This document shows, piece by piece, positions 1-11,300 of a stretch of DNA of 64,000 bases. Within the stretch, counting starts at the first letter, position 1. Every line of letters starts with the position of its first letter. The notes beneath the pieces are model-generated. The model saw only the letters and a list, made by a program, of their open reading frames with translations. It had not been told where the DNA came from and searched no databases. Position numbers and translations under genes: made by a program. The DNA lies in assembly GCA_016508695.1 (NCBI GenBank), contig VNKQ01000017.1, forward strand, positions 682,001-746,000. Direction: 5' to 3'. The DNA is from Hyphodiscus hymeniophilus. Taxonomy: Eukaryota; Ascomycota; Leotiomycetes; Helotiales; Hyphodiscaceae.

Positions 1-79
1 TATCCTGTGCCCTCTACCCCGCCAACCCATCAACTTAAAAATCACCAACTTCGAACCGTAAACCAAACCGTCTACCATA

Positions 80-1048
80 ATGGCTACCGATCAACCACTC
101 GTCACGCATATATTCACAGCTGATCCATCAGCCCACGTCTTCAATGGCAAGGTTTACGTCTACCCCTCCCACGATGTGAAAACCGATATCCAAGACAACG
201 ACAATGGAGACCAATATGCCATGACAGATTACCATGTCCTCTCCATGCCATCAATCGGTGGACCTGTCACAGATCACGGCGTCGCACTCTCAGCAGATCA
301 AATCCCCTGGGTCTCCAAACAACTCTGGGCCCCAGACGCCGCGTTCAAGAATGGTAAATACTATCTCTATTTCCCAGGTCGAGACCACGATGGGATTTTT
401 CGAATCGGCGTAGCGGTCAGCGATGTGCCCGAGGGACCCTTCAAGCCTGATCCCAAGCCCATAGAGGGGTCGTACAGTATCGATCCGGCCAGTTTTGTGG
501 ACGAGGATGGAGAGGCGTATCTCTACTTCGGAGGTATCTGGGGAGGACAGCTACAATGCTGGACGAAAGGCACTTACGATAAAGATGCTTATCCGAATAT
601 GGAAGCCTCATCAGGACCTGCGATCGGACCGCGAGTGGCCAAACTCAACGAGCATATGCATTCCTTCGCATCTCCTATCCACGAGATTCAGATCCTGGAT
701 CCCGCTACCAAAGAGCCGATCTCGGCTTCGGATCATGACAGGAGATTTTTTGAGGCTGCGTGGATGCACAAATATCAAGGGAAGTACTATTTCAGTTATA
801 GCACTGGGGACTCCCATTTCTTGTGCTATGCGATAGGTACGAGCCCGCTGGGACCATTCGTTTATGGTGGTAGGATGTTGGAGCCGGTTATGGGATGGAC
901 CACGCATCATTCTGTTGTGGAATTTGAGGGGAGGTGGTATCTGTTCTATCATGATACCACGTTGAGCGGAGGGCACAATCATTTGAGATGTGTGAAAGTC
1001 AAGGAAATCTTTTATGATGCAGAAGGGAAAATAAAGACTGAGCCGTAG
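80..1048 (+). CDS. GH43-family glycoside hydrolase, intracellular
   Basis: Single-exon gene of 322 residues. The five-bladed GH43 fold is indicated by the three acidic positions of the family: Asp15 in TADPSAHVF (general base), Asp135 in SIDPASF-DEDG (pKa modulator) and Glu225 in FFEAAW (general acid). GH43 enzymes are mostly beta-xylosidases or alpha-L-arabinofuranosidases acting on xylan and arabinan fragments. There is no signal peptide, so it probably acts in the cytoplasm on imported oligosaccharides. The ATG at 80 is the first in the frame and the family motif begins 12 residues later, so the start is well placed. Exact substrate cannot be read from sequence alone; the family assignment is firm. 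Confidence 0.88.
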   Translation: MATDQPLVTHIFTADPSAHVFNGKVYVYPSHDVKTDIQDNDNGDQYAMTDYHVLSMPSIGGPVTDHGVALSADQIPWVSKQLWAPDAAFKNGKYYLYFPGRDHDGIFRIGVAVSDVPEGPFKPDPKPIEGSYSIDPASFVDEDGEAYLYFGGIWGGQLQCWTKGTYDKDAYPNMEASSGPAIGPRVAKLNEHMHSFASPIHEIQILDPATKEPISASDHDRRFFEAAWMHKYQGKYYFSYSTGDSHFLCYAIGTSPLGPFVYGGRMLEPVMGWTTHHSVVEFEGRWYLFYHDTTLSGGHNHLRCVKVKEIFYDAEGKIKTEP

Positions 1049-2145
1049 GGAGGCTATGGATATATATCTAGGCTTCACTATGCTGAGTGTGTACGATCGA
1101 CTCAAAAGCATTCATGCCGATTTCGTATTTGAGACTTGATGTATATATTATGTTAGAATAGGCCATTTGATGCGTTCTTGGTGTGTTATTTAATGGCCAT
1201 ATTCTTTTTAGGCTGTCTCGTTCCTTTATGTGGTCTTTTCAATTTTCGATAACTGTAAGGTCCTTCTCGCCATACGAAGTGTAACAGGTCAAACTCCTCG
1301 AGCGAGTATCGAACAGGTTCAATCAGTTGCGCATAATGTGATCTAGTACCCCTTCCTTTCCTCAGACAACATCAAGCGGTAAGCACCCGAGTAGTGAGAG
1401 AGATAGAGAGAAGGAAACGCTATGTTCGATGAAAGGAAAAGAAGAACTCGGGGGTTCGTTGGCTCCTCATATCAAAGCCAGAAGCGTATGGACCAGGAAC
1501 TTCATCTCTAGATCTGGAGGGGACAGGTATCACTGCAATGTCTACAGTCGGAACTGCGCTATCTAGTACTCAGTATAACAAAGCGGAAAAACTGGACTTT
1601 CATACCGTTGTTTGACGCAAGCCTATCGATTCAACGGATGAGGACTTGTCAGTTCCATCATCAGCGAAGGACGCCGTGATTCTTCTGATTGCGGACCCTC
1701 GAGCTATTAACTTTGAGTGACGAGGCAGTACAGTCTACTAGGTTGTACTTTTGCAAGCACACCCTTCGCGGTTAGCTCTGCCCCAGCTAAATAAGCTCTT
1801 TTATTTCGATGAGGTATTTGGATTTTTCGAGCAAGTGAACATAATCTCCATGCTCGAAGACGCTTGACTTAACAAGACCGGTGACATAAAGGGCTATCTG
1901 CAACACTGGCGCAACGTGCCGTAACTTTGAGACCTCAACTTCAATGACTTGTGCAAGTCTATATAGTGAAACTCACGAACCTTGAGGAAAGTGAGGATCA
2001 TGAAGCTTTTGGGAGTCAAGCGAGTTTATCGCGACGGTGGATTGTGCGCTCGCACGCTGTGGCTTCGACCTGGTCATACACTCTTCCACTGCCATAAAAT
2101 CAAGATGGTAGCTTGGAATAGCTTGGGAGTCATTGCAGTTGAATT
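1049..2145. other. intergenic, about 1.1 kb
   Basis: Lies between the 3' ends of GH43 (+) and the F-box-like gene (-), so it holds two convergent 3' regions. The short ORFs around 1980-2250 have no recognisable domain and overlap the end of the neighbouring gene. I see nothing else in it. Confidence 0.5.
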
Positions 2146-3039
2146 TCACTGCGCTTCCTTGTGTACCAAAGTATCCCGCCGAGGAAACACCACGGCATTC
2201 TTCGTCAACTTCCCCGCCCGATGTAATAGAAGGGCATCCAACCAAACCTGATCACTCTCCTGATTCCACCCTCTCTCTGGGCCCCAAGCAACCACCTTTT
2301 CAAACTTTGAAATCACCTCTCCTAGACCAGAAATCATCTTTCCATTCCTTTTCACGGCACTCCAAGCATCAAGCTCCACGACCTGAATAGTTGGCACTGC
2401 CTTGAGGACGCTCTCCAACAGCTCGGCGCAAAAGAGCTCATAGAACCCGTCGAATTTTCGGTATCCTTCGTACATATCATCGCTGGTATCACATTCAACA
2501 AAGACCTTCAGCGCCCGGACATTGACACAATCCACCAGACCCAGAGCTTGATTCACCACCCATCCTTCTGGCGGATTGTTCCATCCAGGCCCCAAACGCA
2601 AGTCAAGTGAGGTTATGGAAGAGCGGTATTTTGCAGGCAGACGGCATAGAAGCGGTCGCTTCGTCTTGAAATATCGGCCTGGGTATATGGGAAAGAGCCT
2701 GAAGGTATGAGTGCTGAAGAAATGGTGAATTGACTCGTGAGAGAGCTGACGAGAGACTCTGAATAATGCAAAAAGCCTCTGCCGGTTGATGTGAGAGAAC
2801 GTGTCGGGATCGAGATCGATGATCTCGGGCGCTGAAGCGAAGACGAGACTGTAGACTTTGTTGCGCAGTTCGGATGGAAGAGAGAGGAAGGGGAAGGGTT
2901 TCTTGAGAGCTGCGATTTCAGATTCGTCTTCAGAGGGATATGCTGATGGAAAGTTTGAGGATGCTGGTGTTGTGCTGGTACTCGTTACAGTAGAACGTAT
3001 GACGAGCACACTGTGGTTCATAGGTCGTCGACGTACCAT
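2146..3039 (-). CDS. F-box-like (2EXR-type) hypothetical protein
   Basis: An uninterrupted 297-residue reading frame. About 40 residues in it has the segment FPFLSLPSELRNKVYSLVF, the LP-x-E-[LI]-R-x-x-[IV]-Y pattern typical of the large fungal family of F-box-like proteins. Their N-terminal helices may recruit Skp1 or act as an interaction domain. The remainder has mixed helices with no catalytic motif I recognise. The open frame extends upstream but only through a GTG, so the first ATG at 3039 (MVRRRP) is chosen. It is divergent from TIM50 across about 560 bp. Function unknown; a ubiquitin-ligase adaptor role is only an inference from the N-terminal motif. Confidence 0.72.
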   Translation of the reverse strand: MVRRRPMNHSVLVIRSTVTSTSTTPASSNFPSAYPSEDESEIAALKKPFPFLSLPSELRNKVYSLVFASAPEIIDLDPDTFSHINRQRLFALFRVSRQLSHESIHHFFSTHTFRLFPIYPGRYFKTKRPLLCRLPAKYRSSITSLDLRLGPGWNNPPEGWVVNQALGLVDCVNVRALKVFVECDTSDDMYEGYRKFDGFYELFCAELLESVLKAVPTIQVVELDAWSAVKRNGKMISGLGEVISKFEKVVAWGPERGWNQESDQVWLDALLLHRAGKLTKNAVVFPRRDTLVHKEAQ

Positions 3040-3599
3040 TGTGTTGAGTGGGAGGAGTATTTGAGGGTTGATGGGAGTAGAAGTAGAAGTGGGGTCGCGC
3101 GAGAGAAGAAGGTTCGGCACTTGTGAGGATTGAGGCAGGACAACGTCTGATTCTGGAATCGTTTGTAACTATTCACAACAATGCGAGCCACCAAAATTGG
3201 CAGATATTTCACCAGACTCGGATGGTGACAACGACTCGACCGGGTATTGAGCTGTAATGGCACCACGGGAAAGAAAGCTATGCGGTCTGGGTTTCGGAAA
3301 ACCCAGACCTAGAATTCAATTCTTGAAAGCGCCATGTTATTCTGCTCGTCTGTATTCATCAAGAGTCCAATGGAGGGGTGTGGAATCAAGTCAAATTTGA
3401 GAACGAGGTCTAAAAACTTATGGTTAAAGAGGAAAGAAAGGAATCAAAGGAGAGGAAATCGAAGCTTTAAGTCTCTGGGTTGTTAGTGTATGGCCCGTGC
3501 GTCATCGTCAAAAATTCGAGAGAGCATCGCATCATAGCAGAAGAAACAGTCCGTGAGAAACTTCTTCACTGGAGCTAAGTGCCGCTCGTTCTTATCAAG
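3040..3599. promoter_or_regulatory. divergent promoter region (F-box-like / TIM50)
   Basis: About 560 bp shared by two divergently transcribed genes. It contains a perfect 26-bp hairpin at 3284-3309, listed separately. No TATA element was recognised. Confidence 0.5.
3284..3309. repeat. perfect inverted repeat, 11-bp arms
   Basis: GGTCTGGGTTT at 3284-3294 is followed by a 4-nt loop (CGGA) and its exact reverse complement at 3299-3309. It lies in the divergent promoter between the F-box-like gene and TIM50. It could be a binding site for a dimeric protein or simply a chance hairpin. Confidence 0.8.
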
Positions 3600-5313
3600 A
3601 TGTTATCCAGAGCTTCATTAAGAGCCATACGATCGCCGCCGCGAATAGTCTCCTCTACAGCATGGACTCGCTCGATGGCAAGACATAATCGGCCGAACCA
3701 GCCTCAGCCAAACCAGACTCAGAACAGAAAGCCCGAGTATTCAAGACCGCCAGGGGCGCCTCCCACAAAGTCAGCTTCTTACATATCCCCTAATCAGAGC
3801 AATAGCAAGCTCCAAGCACCCAATTCCTCGAAAAATCAGCCAGAGTCCAGCAAGGATGCATTGAAGGAGGACTTCTCAAGAAAGCAAGATGAATATGAAG
3901 CCGCCTTGTTCGCAGAAGATACGGACGCCCAGCCCTCTGCCAAAGATGCTGCAGAAGGGCAATCCCAACAGCCTCTACCAGATCTCACACAAGGCATTCC
4001 CTCTACCATCGAATTCGAATTGAAAGAGAACTCAAAACGGGATCCATTGAATCTCACAGAAGCCCAGGAGGCCACGCAAACATCTGGCGGTGGAGGACGG
4101 GGCAAAGGAGAGCTCCCTGCATCAGCATATGTCTCATCCTCGGAAAGAAAGCGATTACGCTTCGCCAACTACATGTATGCCTCTTTTGCAGTATTTGTGG
4201 CCACTGGATACGTATTTCTGGGACGGAATTGGGAAACCGAAGAGGAAGAGAACGCACACCCTGACGCCCCTTCAGGATGGGCAATTGGCCTCATGTGGGC
4301 GCGCGCCAAAGCTCGCCTTGGGGATCAACTCAACTACTACTCTGAACCTGCGTTTCCAAAGCTGTTGCCCAACCCGGATCCAATTTTCGAGCGCCCCTAC
4401 ACACTGGTACTGAGTTTGGAAGACCTCTTGATACACAGCGAATGGTCCCGCGAACATGGATGGAGAATGGCGAAACGACCTGGTGTGGACTATTTTCTGC
4501 GATATCTGAGTCAATACTACGAACTGGTTATTTTCACGTCGCAGCCATGGGCAGTGGCAGATCCAGTCATTCGGAAATTGGATCCTTTCCACATCGTTAC
4601 ATGGCCTCTCTTCCGAGAGGCGACTCGCTATGAGAAGGGGGAATATATTAAGGTATGTCATCTGTAACCGTGCCTGCATCTAATTTTAACCAATAACCCA
4701 GGACCTCTCCTACCTTAATCGCGATCTCTCTAAAGTAATCCTCATCGACACCGTCCCTCACCACGCCAAAAATCAACCTGAAAACGCCATCATTCTCAAA
4801 AAGTGGGAAGGCCAAGTCCAAGACAAAGAACTTGTCTCCCTAATTCCCTTCCTAGAATACATTCACACAATGAACTACTCAGACGTACGAAAAGCCATCA
4901 GCTCGTTCGCAGGCACACATATCCCCACCGAATTTGCGAAGCGTGAAGCCGTAGCACGCAAAAGATTCCAAGAACAAATCGAGGAGGAGCAGAAGAAAAA
5001 GCCTAAGCATAGTGGCTTGGGATTTCTTGGAAATGCGTTGGGTATCAAGAGCGGGGGTATGATGGTAATGGCGGAAGGGGAACAGAGCCCAGCAGAGGCG
5101 TTCGCGCAGGGCAAGATGTTGCAGGATCAAGCTAGAGAGCGGGGACAAAGGAACTATGAGGCTCTAGAAAAGGAGATCCGCGAGAATGGTGAGAAGTGGC
5201 TGAAGGAAGAAGCGGCCCAGGAAGAGAAGATGAAAGAAGAGGGCATGAAAGCGATGAAGACAGGCTTCACTTCGTGGCTACCGGGTGGTGGTGGCCCTGA
5301 ACCTTCGAAATAA
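3600..5313 (+). CDS. tim50: TIM50, mitochondrial inner-membrane translocase subunit
   Basis: Receptor subunit of the TIM23 complex, which takes presequence proteins emerging from the TOM channel. Exons are 3600-4652 and 4702-5313, with a 49-bp intron (GTATGT...CCCAG, phase 0), giving 554 residues. The first ATG at 3600 opens an Arg/Ser-rich presequence (MLSRASLRAIR). A low-complexity Pro/Gln/Asn region follows, then one membrane segment around residues 190-210 (YMYASFAVFVATGYVFL) and the FCP1/NIF-like domain (LVLSLEDLLIHSEW ... FTSQPW ... ILIDTVP). The phosphatase DxDxT motif is degenerate (SLEDLL), as in other fungal Tim50, so it is a binding and not a catalytic domain. The C-terminal tail is rich in Lys and Glu. 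The reading frame continues five residues or more upstream of 3600 only through a GTG. Confidence 0.95.
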
Positions 5314-6337
5314 CTGGACGATCTAGCACTTCGGTTGGGGTTTTAATATTGTGACTGGTGTGTTGGAAAAATTCTTGTACATTTGGAGGACCAATAGTGG
5401 GTGAGCGACTGTGAGGAACTCGGCGGAAGGGAGCTTGACGGAACTCTCTTCTCATAGCGGTCAGAATAGTGGATGTCAGCGGCATAATTCTCGAAACGAG
5501 ATTGGGATCTGACAGGCGCTCAGTTGTACAATAGATGTCACGAATAGTTCAGAGTGGGCTGTGCAAATTTCACGTTTGCGTTGCACTTTGAGGTGGGAAG
5601 CTGCATATTCTACGAGGTTCTTCAACCAAGATGAAGTGTTGTCTTGCGCCAGGAACGATCTCGTGGATCTTTTGGTACACTGTTGAAGTCCATTTGAGAG
5701 CGAGAGCGAGAGTGGGTAAGGGGAATGTTTGTGCATCGACGGGGTTTTGTGATGGGATCTCCCCAGGTTGAGATTCTACATGCAGGGTTGAAGTCAATTC
5801 TTGCGATCAAGATCAACGCCTGGCTCTTCTCATGGCCTGTCCATGGTTTCAAGTGAACTTCGGGCTACGAATGCCTTTCTGCTAATTCACACTGTCTTGA
5901 GGTCAGAAGGCGCCCCAGAACACATACTCGACGGGCCATCAATGTTGCAATGGAGCATGAGGTGAACATTCACTCAACGCATCGAACGCTTCTTTTGTCC
6001 TACCGGGAACTCTGAACGCGCTTGGCCTGGAGCTGGTGGTACGCGAAATGGGTGGTCATCACGTACAGAGAGACTCAAGTGACCTCTCCGCCTCGTTCTT
6101 CATGTTTTACCTACGCCTGCGTGTGTTCACACGATTTGTACCCTCGCTCAACTGGCTCAACCAGTTCTCAAAGCGATAACTTTTTGCTATAAAGCCATGC
6201 CCATCCATCCCAAATTTCCTCTCTCTCGCACTCAACCAGACCACCAAACAACCACGCTCTGAATCGAACTTTCCATACTTTCCAAACAAAATTCTTCATA
6301 CCATTCAAACACATCTCACGCTTCCACCAAACACACC
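5314..6337. other. intergenic, about 1.0 kb
   Basis: Holds the TIM50 3' region and the promoter of the small secreted protein. A TATAAA at 6188 and a C/A-rich, G-poor stretch just before the ATG at 6338 look like a strong core promoter and 5' UTR. No other gene was recognised. Confidence 0.5.
6188..6193 (+). promoter_or_regulatory. TATA box of the secreted cysteine-rich peptide gene
   Basis: TATAAA 150 bp upstream of the ATG at 6338, followed by pyrimidine- and CA-rich sequence of the kind seen in highly expressed fungal leaders. Position and composition support it; it has not been mapped. Confidence 0.5.
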
Positions 6338-6553
6338 ATGTTCAGATTCCTCCCCATTTCCATCGCCGTATTCGCCATCCTCGCAACACAGATCCTGGCT
6401 CTCCCAAACTCCTTCCAGGTCGATCTCCTCGCTCGTCAGAGTGGCTGCGGTGGTCCCGTGTGCCCCGGGTGTCCCTGTCCACCCGGGTGCAACTTCAACT
6501 GCGATCCCTTCGACGCGGGGTGCCAGACCAGCACTTGTTGCGATTTTTGCTAG
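6338..6553 (+). CDS. small secreted cysteine-rich protein
   Basis: An intronless 71-residue protein. Residues 1-21 form a clear signal peptide (hydrophobic core ISIAVFAILA, likely cleavage after ILA). A short spacer ends in LLAR, where a monobasic maturation cut is possible. The last 36 residues then carry ten cysteines, including CPGCPCPPGC and a terminal CCDFC, enough for five disulfides. No family is recognised. Size, export signal and cysteine density match the loosely defined class of fungal small secreted cysteine-rich proteins, which includes effectors, antimicrobial peptides and surface proteins; none of these roles is shown. A TATA box and C/A-rich leader suggest strong regulated expression. 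Confidence 0.75.
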   Translation: MFRFLPISIAVFAILATQILALPNSFQVDLLARQSGCGGPVCPGCPCPPGCNFNCDPFDAGCQTSTCCDFC

Positions 6554-7473
6554 GTTGACTGCATCTTAAAGTTGGATCGGCTGAGTGGCTTGGAGTTTAG
6601 GATCTAGGGCCTGGGGTCGGATAACGGAGGAGCTGATGGAGGTTGAGGCATGGAGGATCTCGCAAGGTTGAACCTGATGGAATTGTTTTTTAAAGATTTT
6701 AAGAAGTGATGATTTAGTGAGGATTGAACTTTTGGATTAACATATGGTCAGAAATGATTGATCATTCGGTTCTATACTGCGTTGCGCAGTTTTCCTTTTT
6801 GGTTCTGTGATCGTTGTGATGGGAGTGACCACCATTGATGACCCAGACCAAACCCCTTGGAAACGTTGCCTCTTTGAATGCGTCGTTCTCTGCTTCAAGT
6901 CTTTCTGCTTATAATAATTACGTGTAGGTCTGGAGACTGTTGTAAGCGTGACAGCGAGTGGAGAATGTGTGCGAGTCATGATATTAAAAGACAGGTTGCA
7001 AAAAGAGCATTGTCGGCAAAGTCATGCGAAGACCCAAATGCGACAAGATGAAAGCCATTTATCATCTACGCTTGCCTCGTCGGGACCCTTTTATTCGTTC
7101 ATCATATCTGCTATAGTACAATTTTGACTTTTGTATCCTACGTCGTCACCTCATGAAAGGAAAGGGCTATTAAAATCCATCTCTTGCTGTGGCTGGGCTA
7201 CAATTACAGAACATCTCTTCGTTCAAGTAGAAGATACTAAGAAAAGACTCATGAAGCTGTATGGAGTGGAAAGCATCAAAGCTAGTGTCCGAAATTGTTG
7301 AGATCGTGTTTGGTAGTTCGAGAAATGGGAGAGAGTCGGCCGTTGAATTCATCGATGCAAGCTGGGAAGGCGTCAAAACCAATCAGTTCGCCACGCTGCC
7401 GCCACGAGTTGTGAAACCAACCGAGGAACGGGATACCAGCATATTGTGCCGTCCGAACAGACCTTCACGACCG
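6554..7473. other. intergenic, about 0.9 kb
   Basis: Holds the 3' regions of two convergent genes. Short ORFs at 7170-7382 and 7261-7650 have no recognisable content. Nothing else seen. Confidence 0.45.
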
Positions 7474-8311
7474 TCAGCGATCTTTTCGTTCCTTCTTCAA
7501 CCTCTTATCCTTGTAAACAATCTCCCTTTTCGTCCTACTGCGACCTCCAATGCCCTTCCATTGGCCAGCCCTCCGATGACTGACCACAGGAAGTGCAAGG
7601 GCAATCCGTTCATTCCTCTCATCTTTACTCGCATATATTTCAATCGGTAATGGGCCCCGGCCAAGAATGCCCAACGTCATCTCGACTGCGTGAAAGTCAT
7701 CGCCATGGTAGCAAGCAAGTTTCAACTTGTCTCTTGCGGGGTAATCGAGGGAGTTGGAGGACTTCCGTTTGTGTGTGGAGGGAGGTGGGATTGAAGGTAG
7801 TGGACGTTCTTTATAGAGTTCGATTGCATCGGGGTCTCTGAAGTGGTTTGTCATTGGTGACGGTGTGTAGGTTGGTGATTCTGGCAGAAGCAGAACAGTG
7901 GAAGAGGTCGAGAGACGTGAGCCCGAGAGGGTATTGGAGTCGACTTGGATAAGCTCCCAGCCGTCAGAAACAGATTGGGTGTCAATGTGTAGTTCATGAC
8001 TCTTTCGAGGGGAGATGGGTTGGCCGTCTAGCTCTGAGGTGAGACTTGGCTTCGGCAGTGGTGCTGAAGACCCAACAGACAGTAAGCCCCAGTCTTGCAA
8101 GCAATTCCGTATTTGTAGAAGCCTATTGCCGTGTCAATTACGGTTTTGTAGGAAGGAAGAAGCTGTCGCACGTGACGTCAAGATGGCGCTCATACAACAG
8201 TTGTACAATCTCCACCTCAGTTTTCTTTTTGTTGACGAAGAGTTCCCTGATCCAGCCTTGATGTAGAAGAAGTATGTCCACGGTGGTTAACTCGACGGTT
8301 TCAAGCTCCAT
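7474..8311 (-). CDS. hypothetical protein with Clr5-like N-terminal segment
   Basis: Two exons, 8311-8172 and 8122-7474, with a 49-bp intron (GTGCGA...CAATAG, phase 2), encode 262 residues. The first 60 or so residues include HQGWIRELFVNKKKTEVEIVQ..., LLYERHLDVT and LLQIRNCLQDWGL. This arrangement recalls the Clr5-type fungal domain: a Trp-led helix, then helices ending in a conserved Trp-Gly. That domain is thought to be a DNA-binding or interaction module. The rest is Ser/Pro-rich, then a basic tail (KRKSS, RSRTKREIVYKDKRLKKERK) that could be a nuclear signal. The ATG at 8311 is the first in frame. The splice restores the conserved helix, which supports the model. Function unknown; a nuclear role is inference. 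Confidence 0.6.
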
Positions 8312-11300
8312 TGCGAGGTGAGTATACTTTATGAGGTCTATCGTTTTCTGTGGTAAAGCACACAAATATACTCAAGACAGCACGGTCAATGTGGAGAACA
8401 AAGTTGGGACAAAAGCCTTAGGAGGGAAAGTGGCGATCTGGCTCAAGTTATGCTTTTGGTACCCGATAACAGGTTGACCCCTGATCATGGCTTCGTGGCT
8501 GGAGAGATCGTACCAGGCACAGGGAACTGTAGGGAGCACTTGATTGGGAATCGTAGGTTCAATTTTTGGTATAACAGCGGCCTCCGGATGAGATCTTGGC
8601 GGGATTATCATGCTTGCATGCCAATGATACCAGCAAGTCGCCCATACCGATATGCACCATAAACAGGGTCCTCAGGGCTACTGCAAAGTTGGGAACTTGA
8701 GACTAGTGGCTCATCCTTACCAGGGACTCAGATGTGGAAGATGGGATTGGACATCAATACGGTCGAGCAGAAAGAGACCAGCTCTGACATACCCATATCC
8801 CTGAAGGTGGATGGGGCCCGGAATTTGAAGTATGATAGGGTGGATGCTGGGGGGGCGGTTGAACCATAACCACGGTATCGGGTCGAAGGAACCCGCCTGA
8901 CTGGCCAATGGCCCACTTCACGGCGGCAGATGGCGCCTTAATTGCCCCCAATTCTGCACAGGGTTCGCCGGAAGGTGGTCAGCTGCTTGTTATGGTGGCG
9001 AGACGAAGAACTCTGAGAAGTATCTAAGAGCCATATGAATAGACTTTTGCCGCACTTGGCGGGTAAAATTCAAGAGATGATCCAAAGCTCCCGATGGTCT
9101 AGAACCAGTTTAGAGGTCGCCAATCATGGTGACGGTTTGGATCATCAACGAGTTCTATAATATGGGCGCAAGGAAGCGTCGATTACTGGAGCGATGATTT
9201 GAAGGCGTGCATGCTGAAAGTGAAACCTCATGCAGTCGCAAGCATATCTGGAGATAGTTGAGATATAACCAGACATGGTGCGGGTGTCTCGAGGAAGTGA
9301 TCAATTGAACGTAACCTCTTCGGTCACTATTCAATCAATGCGAGAGATGAAGCTTGGGGGATGACGAAGTCTGCACGGTCAGCATAACCACCACTATTGG
9401 ACGGACGCAGGGTATTTGATAGGACTCATAGGAGTGTGCATTGGCGTAGATGCATAAGTTGTCCAGGTCTCCAAAAATGATAACCGACAGAAAAACAAAG
9501 TATACTACTGGGGTGTAGTACGAACGGAGCGATTCTTCAACGAGTCCCGTCAACTGGGGGAATAATTTCTTTTGCGGATGTCTTGGAGCGGCGATCTCAT
9601 GGCTCTCTCGTCGTATGCGATGGGGGGACGAGTTTGCACTGGCTTTTCACAACCCGCTCTTGATATCTTCTCTAGGAAACTCCTCCGCGATCACGATGGC
9701 TCCTCGAGATTGAGTTCCCAAGCTGTTCATCACAACCACAATAGACCTAGTGCTAATCGGAGGTGGTATTACTGTGCCGTAGGAGCCGCCCCCAACGTCG
9801 TTCAAACCGGCAGGTCAATGTGACATCCGAGTTTCATAGTTGAAGCGCCCAAATGTCATGTGTAGCCGATGCAGACAGCGCCTTCGTCTATCGGCCATCG
9901 AGAGGGGTGGGTGCTTTACTGGAGGCTACGGAGGTACAGCGGTTAAGTAAAGTAATAGCACTAGCAAGGGCAGTCCCCTGCGTACTGTTTACTTTTCCTG
10001 ACTGGGAAGCACATCAAAACAACACTACGATTCATATCAAACACCCTGCCTCATCGGGTTAAAGCTAGGTGCCCTTGCTAGTGCTATTACTTTACTTAAC
10101 CGCTGTACCTCCGTACACGTTCAGCTTAGGAGAAGGTTACTCGAGTCGTGGCTTGGCGAACACGTAGGGGGCTCAGGGGTAGTGAAACCTCGCTAAAGCC
10201 AGAATAGGGGGGTTATGGTGGTAGGGCTGCCACGTGGATGCATCCCAAACGAAACCTATTTCCCTGTCACAGAAGGCTCGAGGAAGGTGTGGAAGCTTTC
10301 AAGGAAGTGCTGATACACATGCACAGGTGCCGAGATGTATGCCAACAAGAGAGACCTTTTCAGAATTGGTGCAGATTTGTTGACAGCACATTACCGTCTC
10401 TGGGCTCGGGGAGCTCTTTGAAGTACTACTCCGAAAGACTTCGTCCTTCCTGTTAGCTCAGTCTATCTCAACTACTTCAACTACTCAAGCTTTGGCCTAA
10501 TCAAGGGCTACGTTAAAGTTTCAACAAGCTATCTTCTCACATAGTACGTGTGTGGGGATACAAACTAGGCCAAGTCATTCGCGGGGGAAGTGGCTTGCAG
10601 ACACGAGCATCTTCAAAATTGATCTTTATGAAGCTTGTTCTTCGGGAGGAAGAGGAGTCCGGAGCCCTAGCGTTCTTAGTTACGCCATTGCTTGCTTCAG
10701 CTTCTTGTTTAGGCCCTTATCTTAACCTCCATGCTTCGGACAAGGCTCCGGGTCTCTTTCCTTGCACAGGGTTCACTCATGGAACTTTCTACGCTCCTTC
10801 CATTTCCGCCGGTAAGGCAGCCATGGGGCTGACCTCCCAATGACATTTGTGCTCGTCCGCCAGCAGTAACGCAAGCTCTCTATCTCACGTTGAAGCACTG
10901 CCTTCGTACTTTTGTAGGGTCAGCTCACATAAACCGAATCTCTTCACTAATTCGATCCCCGTTGAGCCCCTGACAAGTCGGCTCTTCCGCTTTATTGCAA
11001 ATACCAGTTGCAAGGAATATTGTCAGGGTTGTCATCCAAACCCTTTGCTTTGAAGTCCAGTTTCCTCTAATTACTTTGCATTGGCTGTCACAGGAAACTA
11101 CATGGAATCTGCACGGAAGGAAATTGGAAGGAGATTCGATTCGTGGCTGCAGAAAGGGCTGATCGCAGGTCAGCCTTCCAAAAGCCCCCTATCCCAGATC
11201 AACTCTCCTGTTCTCCGATTCGTATTTGAGGATTTGCAATGGAGCAGTGTAAATAAATGTCACACCCTGCGTTGGTCAAGGTTCGAAGACCAAATTATAC

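Noticed and set aside
7261..7650. 129-codon plus-strand frame
   Set aside because: Antisense to the 3' part of the Clr5-like gene, with no domain.
11270..11295. TTGGTC ... GACCAA hairpin containing GGTTCGAA
   Set aside because: A six-base stem only, no tRNA-like arms. Chance level.
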